Assembly: GCA_016873405.1 (NCBI GenBank)
Contig: VGXH01000012.1
Location: forward strand, 1-13,175
Direction of reading: 5' to 3'
DNA from: a bacterium
Lineage (GTDB): Bacteria; Krumholzibacteriota; Krumholzibacteria; LZORAL124-64-63
DNA: 13,175 nt
Part shown: one piece after another, positions 6,384-11,243 of the stretch
How the letters are laid out: each line of letters starts with the position of its first letter
How positions within the stretch are numbered: position 1 is the first letter of the stretch
The notes under the pieces: generated by a model
Told to the model about the DNA's origin: nothing
The model's database searches: none
The model's input: only the letters and a program-made list of their open reading frames with translations
Program-made: the position numbers and the translations under genes

Positions 6384-7310
6384 TCAGGCGCGTTTGACCA
6401 CGATGAGGCTGATGTCGTCGGCCGGCGGCGCGAACGCGCGCAGGTCGGCCGCCAGCGCATCGCAGATGCCGGCCGCGGGCAGGTCTTGGGCGTTGCGCAG
6501 CGCCTCCTCCAGGCGGTCGGGAAAATACGCCTCCTGCCCGCGCGCGTGATCGAGCAGGCCGTCGGAGTAGAGCAGCAGGATGTCGCCCGGACTCAGCAGC
6601 GTCAGGCGGTTCGTCGTGAAGGGCTTCTTGTGCAGCGGCGCCTCGACGCGGCTGTGGTCGAGGTTCTGCTCCGACGGGAACAAGCCGATCGGATAGAAGC
6701 TGGTCAGGCGCTCGGCGTTGATGTCCGCCAGACGGCCGAATTCGCGCGAGAAGACGACCGGCGGCGGGTTGCCCGCGTTGAGGAAGGTGAATTCGCCGTC
6801 CCGGGAGATCTCGCCGTAGGTCGTCGAGATGAACTTCGAGAAGTTCGCCGTCTGGTAGAAGCGCGTGTTCAACTTCTCGAAGAGGCCGGTGGTCACCTCG
6901 CCGTGCATCTCCAGTTCGTAGGCGACGCCGGTCAGGAACGCGTGGTGCAGCCCGATGTGGACGGTGGCGTCGGTGATCTGATGCCCGGCCACGTCGGCCA
7001 GCAGCAGCCCCACCCGGGTCCGGCACTTGGCCAGGCCCTCACGCACGCGCGGGTCGCGCGCCTTCTCCAGCCGCCGGTCCAGGTCGAAGCGGCGTTCGAA
7101 GTCGACGTACACGATGTGGTCTCCGCCGACGACGCCGTTGAGCGGCAGCAGGCGACCGTGGATGTCGAGTCCGGGCAGCCGCGGGATCTCGCCCGGGGGA
7201 GGCAGCACGCTGCTGGCGATCTGCTGGAAATTCTCGAGTTCCTTCGCGAGGTCCGCGTCAGCCGGCGCCCCTTCGGCAGGGTCGCCGGCCGGCTGGTGAT
7301 GGTCGGTCAT
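6384..7310 (-). CDS. SpoIIE-type PP2C protein serine/threonine phosphatase
   Basis: This 308-aa stand-alone SpoIIE/RsbU-type PPM phosphatase is predicted to dephosphorylate an anti-sigma antagonist or another phosphoserine/threonine target in a partner-switching pathway. A short acidic N-terminus (1-45) precedes the catalytic domain. Metal-binding motifs are VGGD (Asp64), ADVAGHQ (Asp106), the LNAGNPPP loop (178-184), YSDGL (Asp250), and ADDI (Asp298/Asp299), so it is probably active. Two features suggest a distinct subfamily: GHQITD in place of the common GHG, and a charged insertion at about 71-99 between VYVDF and GLLLADV. No PAS, GAF or response-regulator domain is attached, so its signal must come from a partner. 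I chose ATG 7310 because conservation begins just after it and the promoter at 7378-7406 lies upstream. The frame runs open to 7496, but that extension is compositional (Ala/Arg/Pro-rich). Confidence 0.9.
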   Translation of the reverse strand: MTDHHQPAGDPAEGAPADADLAKELENFQQIASSVLPPPGEIPRLPGLDIHGRLLPLNGVVGGDHIVYVDFERRFDLDRRLEKARDPRVREGLAKCRTRVGLLLADVAGHQITDATVHIGLHHAFLTGVAYELEMHGEVTTGLFEKLNTRFYQTANFSKFISTTYGEISRDGEFTFLNAGNPPPVVFSREFGRLADINAERLTSFYPIGLFPSEQNLDHSRVEAPLHKKPFTTNRLTLLSPGDILLLYSDGLLDHARGQEAYFPDRLEEALRNAQDLPAAGICDALAADLRAFAPPADDISLIVVKRA

Positions 7311-7371
7311 GTCGTCCGTTCCGGCTCGAGGTGGCCCGCAGGCGCGCCCCGTCGCGCAAGTCGGGGCTGGT

Positions 7372-7389
7372 CCGCCCAGAATAGGGCGG
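7372..7389. repeat. Inverted repeat exactly flanking the SpoIIE promoter -10 box
   Basis: CCGCCC (7372-7377) and GGGCGG (7384-7389) are perfect inverted copies separated by exactly the six bases of the -10 element. This is a possible operator or symmetric factor site. It may also be coincidental at this base composition. Confidence 0.35.
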
Positions 7390-7406
7390 CACGCGGGACG
7401 GGGCAA
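7378..7406 (-). promoter_or_regulatory. Candidate sigma70-type promoter for SpoIIE phosphatase
   Basis: On the minus strand, TTGCCC (7406-7401) and TATTCT (7383-7378) have a 17-bp spacer, predicting a start near 7371 and a leader of about 60 nt. The TATTCT sits in an otherwise very GC-rich stretch, which makes it stand out. Confidence 0.55.
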
Positions 7407-7470
7407 GCGTGTCGCGGCGGCGACGCGACGCCGCGCGGGCGCGGCGATCTTCGCCCGGGCAACCTCGCTC

Positions 7471-7499
7471 TTGCCCTTGCTCGCGCCCCCGGGCATGAT
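7471..7499 (+). promoter_or_regulatory. Candidate sigma70-type promoter for AGCS symporter operon
   Basis: TTGCCC (7471-7476) and CATGAT (7494-7499) are separated by 17 bp. The start would be near 7506, giving a leader of about 60 nt. The -35 hexamer is identical to that of the divergent SpoIIE promoter. Confidence 0.4.
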
Positions 7500-7517
7500 G
7501 CCCCCTGTGGACGTCCC

Positions 7518-7534
7518 GGCCGGCGCCGCCGGCC
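7518..7534 (+). other. Hairpin in the 5' leader of the AGCS symporter mRNA
   Basis: GGCCGGC and GCCGGCC form a perfect 7-bp stem with a 3-nt GCC loop, inside the predicted leader and 20 bases before the Shine-Dalgarno sequence. It could affect mRNA stability or translation; no regulatory evidence is visible. Confidence 0.3.
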
Positions 7535-7567
7535 CCCTCCGCCGCCCTGCCCCGAAGGGAGCCGCCC

Positions 7568-9301
7568 GTGCACGTGTTCGAATCGGTCGTCGGCCGCCTC
7601 AATTCGCTGATCTGGGGTTTCGGCATCCCCGTCGGCGACCAGGTGATCCCCGTGGTCGTCATCCTGCTGCTGGGCACCGGCGTCTTCCTGACGCTGCGCC
7701 TGGGCTTCGTGCAGGTGCGCCGCCTGGGCCACGGCTTCGCCGTCACGAGCGGGAAGTACGACGACCCGGCCGAGCCCGGCGACGTCCCCCACTTCCAGGC
7801 CCTGACCACGGCGCTGTCGGCCACCGTCGGCATCGGCAACATCGCCGGCGTGGCCATCGCCATCCACTGGGGCGGTCCCGGCGCCCTGTTCTGGATGTGG
7901 GTGACCGCACTGCTGGGCATGGCGGTCAAGTACACCGAGGTGACGCTGGCGCAGCGGTACCGCTCGGTGGATCCCGACGGCTCCAAGCTGCACGGCAAGG
8001 TGTCCGGCGGGCCGATGTACTACATCGAGCGCGGGCTGGGCCCGCGCTGGCGGTGGATGGCGATCCTGTTCGCGGGGATGCTCGGGTTCACCGCCTTCCT
8101 GACCGGCAACGCGATCCAGGCGAACACCGTCGCCGACTCGATGCGCACGACGTTCGGCGTGCCCGGCTGGGCGACGGGGCTGGTGGCCTCGACGCTGGTC
8201 GGCGCCGTGATCCTGGGCGGGGTCTCGCGCATCGGGAAGGTGACCTCGATCCTGGCGCCGGCGATGGCGCTGATCTACGGCCTGGGCGCCCTGTGGATCA
8301 TCATCGTGAACATCGGGCAGCTGGTGCCGTCGTTCGGCCTGATCCTGCGCGAGGCGTTCAGTCCCAGCGCCGGCGTGGCCGGCACCGGCATCGGCGCGAT
8401 CCTCGTGACCATGATGTGGGGCGTCAAGCGGGGCCTGTTCTCCAACGAGGCCGGCCAGGGCTCGGCTCCCATCGCTCACGCGGCGGCCAAGACCGACGAG
8501 CCGGTGTCGGAGGGTGTGGTCGCGTTGCTCGAGCCGTTCATCGACACGCTGGTCATCTGCACGCTGACCGGCCTGGTCGTGATCATGACCGGCGTCTGGC
8601 AGGAGCGCCAGCCGACCGAGTTGCTGCTGCGCGGCGGCGATAGTTCGTGGGTGACCATCGACGAGCGCGGGCACCGGCACGAGGTGCCGCCGCCGGCCGA
8701 GTTCGCGGTGCAGGCCGGACGCCCCGCCGTGGTCGCCCCCGGCCAGCCCCGCTACGCCTGGCACGAGGTCGCCGTCGACGAGTTCTACGTGGACGCCGCG
8801 CAGACGCAGCCGTTCACGGGCCTCGTCCGGCCGGCCGACGGCCGGGCCGTGGCGGCCGACGGCCCGACCTACACCAGCCTCTACGGCCCGGCGGCCGAGA
8901 GCGGCGCGCCGCTGACGATGAATGCCTTCAGCCACGGCCTGCCCGGCCAGTGGGGCCGCTACGTGGTGCTGATCGGCGTCGTTCTGTTCGCGATCTCGAC
9001 GGCCATCTCCTGGTGCTACTACGGCGACCGCTGCGCGAACTACCTGTTCGGCACGGCGGCGATCGTGCCCTACCGCATCGCCTACGTGCTGATGCACTTC
9101 TTCGGCTCGGTGGTGTCGCTGAGCGTGGTCTGGGAGATGGGCGACATCGCCCTGGGCATGGTGATCGTGCCGAACCTGATCGCGCTGGTGCTGCTCTCGG
9201 GGCAGGTCAAGGAGATGACCGACAGCTACTTCCGCCGCAAGCCGTGGGTGCAGAACGCGGAAGACCACCGGCGCGCGAAGCAGGCGGCCGGTCGCAGGTA
9301 G
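7568..9301 (+). CDS. AGCS-family alanine/glycine:sodium symporter with large soluble insertion
   Basis: This inner-membrane symporter is predicted to import alanine or glycine with sodium. Family signatures include ATVGIGNIAG (residues 85-94) and WGVKRGLFSNEAGQGSAPIAHAAAK (284-308). Hydrophobic segments appear near 25-45, 82-100, 105-121, 163-181, 202-219, 227-249, 270-284, 324-343, 464-482, 498-520 and 526-545, consistent with the roughly 11-TM fold. At 577 aa it is about 100 longer than usual (about 450-490). The excess is a hydrophilic block at about 344-450 between two late membrane segments, Pro/Gly-rich, with WHEVAVDEFYVDAAQTQPF and a following TSLYGP segment. The start is GTG 7568, supported by AAGGGAG (7555-7561) six bases upstream. 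It heads a two-gene unit, with the next gene starting 7 nt after its stop. Substrate preference cannot be read from sequence. Confidence 0.93.
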   Translation: MHVFESVVGRLNSLIWGFGIPVGDQVIPVVVILLLGTGVFLTLRLGFVQVRRLGHGFAVTSGKYDDPAEPGDVPHFQALTTALSATVGIGNIAGVAIAIHWGGPGALFWMWVTALLGMAVKYTEVTLAQRYRSVDPDGSKLHGKVSGGPMYYIERGLGPRWRWMAILFAGMLGFTAFLTGNAIQANTVADSMRTTFGVPGWATGLVASTLVGAVILGGVSRIGKVTSILAPAMALIYGLGALWIIIVNIGQLVPSFGLILREAFSPSAGVAGTGIGAILVTMMWGVKRGLFSNEAGQGSAPIAHAAAKTDEPVSEGVVALLEPFIDTLVICTLTGLVVIMTGVWQERQPTELLLRGGDSSWVTIDERGHRHEVPPPAEFAVQAGRPAVVAPGQPRYAWHEVAVDEFYVDAAQTQPFTGLVRPADGRAVAADGPTYTSLYGPAAESGAPLTMNAFSHGLPGQWGRYVVLIGVVLFAISTAISWCYYGDRCANYLFGTAAIVPYRIAYVLMHFFGSVVSLSVVWEMGDIALGMVIVPNLIALVLLSGQVKEMTDSYFRRKPWVQNAEDHRRAKQAAGRR

Positions 9302-9308
9302 CGGTGCC

Positions 9309-10319
9309 GTGCGCGCGCTGGGCTGCCGGCCGGGACTGGAGGCGCACCTCGAGCGGGAGGCGCGCGACGCCGGCCTGGCCGCCGCGGTCGCCGGCGCGCC
9401 GGGGCTGGTGACCGCGGACGACGGCGCGGACCTGCCGCCGGGCGGCTGGGCCTTCGCCGACCTGGCGCTGCCGGAGGCGGTCGAGATTCGCGGCGCCTCG
9501 GTCAACGCGCTGGCCGCGGCGCTGGGCGAGCGGTTCGGCGAGCGGATCCGCGGCCGCGAGATCACCGGCCCCTGGCCCTGCGTCTTCGCGGCAGCCGGCG
9601 CCGAGCCCGGCCTGGCCCGGCGCGCAGCGTCGGTGCAGGAGACCTTCCTGGCGCTGCTGCGCCGGCGCCTGGGCCGCCTGGCCCGGCTGGCGGCGCCGCA
9701 GCGCCCGCCGGGGCGCGGCCCTGCGGAAGGTCTCTTCGTGCACTTCCTGTCCTTCGACCGCGCCCTGGTCGCCGACCGCGCCTGGCTGGGCGGCCAGCGC
9801 CGCATGGCCGACGACCCGCAGGCGCCGTCGCGCTCGTATCTCAAGGTCGAGGAGGCCTACGGGCTGCTGGGCCGCCAACCGGCTGCCGGCGAAACGGTGT
9901 GCGACCTGGGCGCCGCGCCGGGCGGCTGGACCTGGAGCGCCGCGCGGCGCGGCGCGCGCGTGACCGCCGTCGACAACGGCCCGCTCAAGGGCGGCGCGCT
10001 GGACCACCCGCTGGTCGAGCACCTGCGGCAGGATGCCTTCGCGTTCCGCCCGCGCGACGGCGGACGATTCGACTGGCTCTTCTGCGACCTGGTCGAGGAG
10101 CCGCACCATGTGCTGAGGGACGTCGTCGAGCCCTGGCTGGCCGGTCGCTGGTGCCGCCGCTTCGTCCTGGTCCTCAAGTACGGCCGCACCGACCCGCCGG
10201 CGCTGCTGCGTGAGCTGCGCGCGCCCGCCTCGCCGCTGTCCCGGTACGCGCCGGGGGCGGCGATCGCCGTCCTGCACCACAACCGCGACGAGTTCGCGGT
10301 CATCGGCCGCATCGGGTGA
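9309..10319 (+). CDS. RlmM-like 23S rRNA 2'-O-ribose methyltransferase
   Basis: This 336-aa protein is a SAM-dependent ribose methyltransferase resembling E. coli RlmM (366 aa), which methylates C2498 of 23S rRNA. The N-terminal part (1-165) corresponds to the THUMP-like region but is divergent. The C-terminal RrmJ-like Rossmann domain has SRSYLKVEEA (Lys179), the SAM-binding DLGAAPGGWTW (199-209), TAVDNGPL (219-226), FCDLVEEP (Asp260), LVLKYGR (Lys290) and HNRDEFAV (Glu328). These place all members of the K-D-K-E catalytic tetrad. The start is GTG 9309, 7 nt after the symporter stop, with only a weak upstream AGG; it is probably cotranscribed with the symporter. RlmM is best known from Gammaproteobacteria, so orthology to the C2498 enzyme is likely but unproven. 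The protein is cytoplasmic and acts on the ribosome or its precursor. Confidence 0.85.
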   Translation: MRALGCRPGLEAHLEREARDAGLAAAVAGAPGLVTADDGADLPPGGWAFADLALPEAVEIRGASVNALAAALGERFGERIRGREITGPWPCVFAAAGAEPGLARRAASVQETFLALLRRRLGRLARLAAPQRPPGRGPAEGLFVHFLSFDRALVADRAWLGGQRRMADDPQAPSRSYLKVEEAYGLLGRQPAAGETVCDLGAAPGGWTWSAARRGARVTAVDNGPLKGGALDHPLVEHLRQDAFAFRPRDGGRFDWLFCDLVEEPHHVLRDVVEPWLAGRWCRRFVLVLKYGRTDPPALLRELRAPASPLSRYAPGAAIAVLHHNRDEFAVIGRIG

Positions 10320-10345
10320 CCCGGCCCCGGCGGCGGCGCCCCCGT

Positions 10346-10374
10346 TTGACAGCGGCGTCCCGCCTCCCGACACT
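10346..10374 (+). promoter_or_regulatory. Candidate sigma70-type promoter for TonB-family gene
   Basis: A perfect TTGACA (10346-10351) is followed after exactly 17 bp by GACACT (10369-10374), a weak -10. The predicted start near 10381 gives a leader of about 90 nt. It suggests that the gene is transcribed separately from the rRNA methyltransferase gene. Confidence 0.5.
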
Positions 10375-10429
10375 CAGGCAGCCGGATCGCAGCCGGCCGT
10401 CACCCCACGCGCCACCGCCCGCGCCGAGG

Positions 10430-10453
10430 GCGGGCTTCCCGCCGCAAGCCCGC
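10430..10453 (+). other. Leader hairpin adjacent to the TonB ribosome-binding region
   Basis: GCGGGCTT (10430-10437) and AAGCCCGC (10446-10453) form a perfect 8-bp stem with an 8-nt loop. It ends immediately before GGGGAG (10454-10459) and 10 bases before the GAGGTGA Shine-Dalgarno sequence. It could serve as a 5' stabiliser or tune translation; there is no U-tract to make it an attenuator. Confidence 0.35.
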
Positions 10454-10472
10454 GGGGAGCCCCGAGGTGACC

Positions 10473-11114
10473 ATGAACCCCTGCCCCGACTATCGCCTGG
10501 CCGACCTCTCGGCGAACGCGCGCTTCAAGCTGGAATACCCGCGGGCCCTGCGCGGAGCGGCCGTGGCGACCGTCGCGCTGCTGGTCCTGCTGGCCTTCAT
10601 CGCGCCGGAGTACCGGCCGCAGCCGTACGCGTTGCGCAGCACGGAAATCACCCTGGTGGAGTTCGAACTGGCGCCGGACCTGGAGGAGCCGCCGCCGGTG
10701 CCCGCCCCGCTGCCGCTGCCGCGGGTGATCGAGCCGGTCGCCGACGGCCCGGCCGAAGACGACTACGAGATCCCGCCCTTCGAACAGGTCGGCAATCCCC
10801 TCCCGCCCCCGCCGGCCCCCGCGGCCGACGATCGGTTCGTGGCCAGCTCGGCGAACCCGGTGCTGCTGCACCAGGCCAAGCCGGTGTACCCGGAGATCGC
10901 GCGGCTGGCGCGTCTGGAGGGCACCGTCGTCGTCCGCGTGCTGGTCGGCGCGGACGGCCGCGTCCTGGAGGCGGTGGTCGTCAAGGGAGTTCATCCGCAG
11001 CTCGATCGCGCCGCCGTGGCCGCGGCCCGGGAGTGCCGCTTCAAGCCCGGCCGCCAGCGGGAAATGCCGGTCAAGGCCTGGGTGGCGGTGCCGTACCGTT
11101 TCAGCCTGCGCTGA
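10473..11114 (+). CDS. TonB-family protein (energy transducer TonB)
   Basis: This 213-aa protein has classic TonB architecture. A short cytoplasmic N-terminus (1-27) is followed by a single transmembrane anchor at about 28-45 (AAVATVALLVLLAFIA), then a periplasmic Pro/Glu-rich linker at about 70-118 (repeated PPPVPAPLPLP and PPPPAPA). The C-terminal TonB domain at about 135-213 contains KPVYPEIARLARLEGTVVV, GADGRVLEAVVVKG, LDRAAVAAARECRFKPG and VAVPYRFSL. It would couple inner-membrane proton-motive force to outer-membrane transport, or act as one of the many accessory TonB-domain proteins. No exbB/exbD or TonB-dependent receptor gene is nearby. I chose ATG 10473 because GAGGTGA (10464-10470) is a near-perfect Shine-Dalgarno. 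A GTG at 10467 within that motif would add two residues. It is monocistronic and convergent with the gene to its right. Confidence 0.9.
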   Translation: MNPCPDYRLADLSANARFKLEYPRALRGAAVATVALLVLLAFIAPEYRPQPYALRSTEITLVEFELAPDLEEPPPVPAPLPLPRVIEPVADGPAEDDYEIPPFEQVGNPLPPPPAPAADDRFVASSANPVLLHQAKPVYPEIARLARLEGTVVVRVLVGADGRVLEAVVVKGVHPQLDRAAVAAARECRFKPGRQREMPVKAWVAVPYRFSLR

Positions 11115-11174
11115 CCTCGGCGCCGCGGCCCCGGAGGCGCCCGGCGCCGGCCGTGGCCGCGCGCCCGCAGGAGC

Positions 11175-11214
11175 GGGACGGCCGCCGGCAGTCCTCCTGC
11201 CCGGCGGCCGTCCC
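11175..11214. terminator. Strong hairpin, probable bidirectional terminator between tonB-family and secreted-protein genes
   Basis: The arms at 11175-11191 and 11197-11214 pair over 17 bp with a single bulged C (11202) and a TCCTC loop. The outer arms are GGGACGGCCGCC and GGCGGCCGTCCC. It lies between convergent stops. No T-run follows on either strand, so it would be a hairpin-only terminator or a 3'-end stabiliser. Confidence 0.6.
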
Positions 11215-11220
11215 CTGGGT

Positions 11221-11243
11221 GATCGCGGCGGGGGACCGCGATC
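11221..11243. terminator. Second hairpin at the 3' end of the minus-strand secreted-protein gene
   Basis: GATCGCGG (11221-11228) and CCGCGATC (11236-11243) form a perfect 8-bp stem with a 7-nt loop. It begins at the last base of the minus-strand stop codon, so a terminating ribosome would cover it. It forms a tandem pair with the longer hairpin beside it. Confidence 0.45.

Noticed and set aside
7311..7496. N-terminal extension of the SpoIIE phosphatase
   Set aside because: It would run through the candidate promoter at 7378-7406 and is Arg/Ala/Pro-rich with no domain. ATG 7310 fits the subfamily length.
7307..9844. Open frame of 845 codons on the minus strand under the symporter and methyltransferase
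   Set aside because: The length reflects base composition only. The translation is His/Arg/Ala-rich, without domains, while the plus strand encodes two clear protein families.
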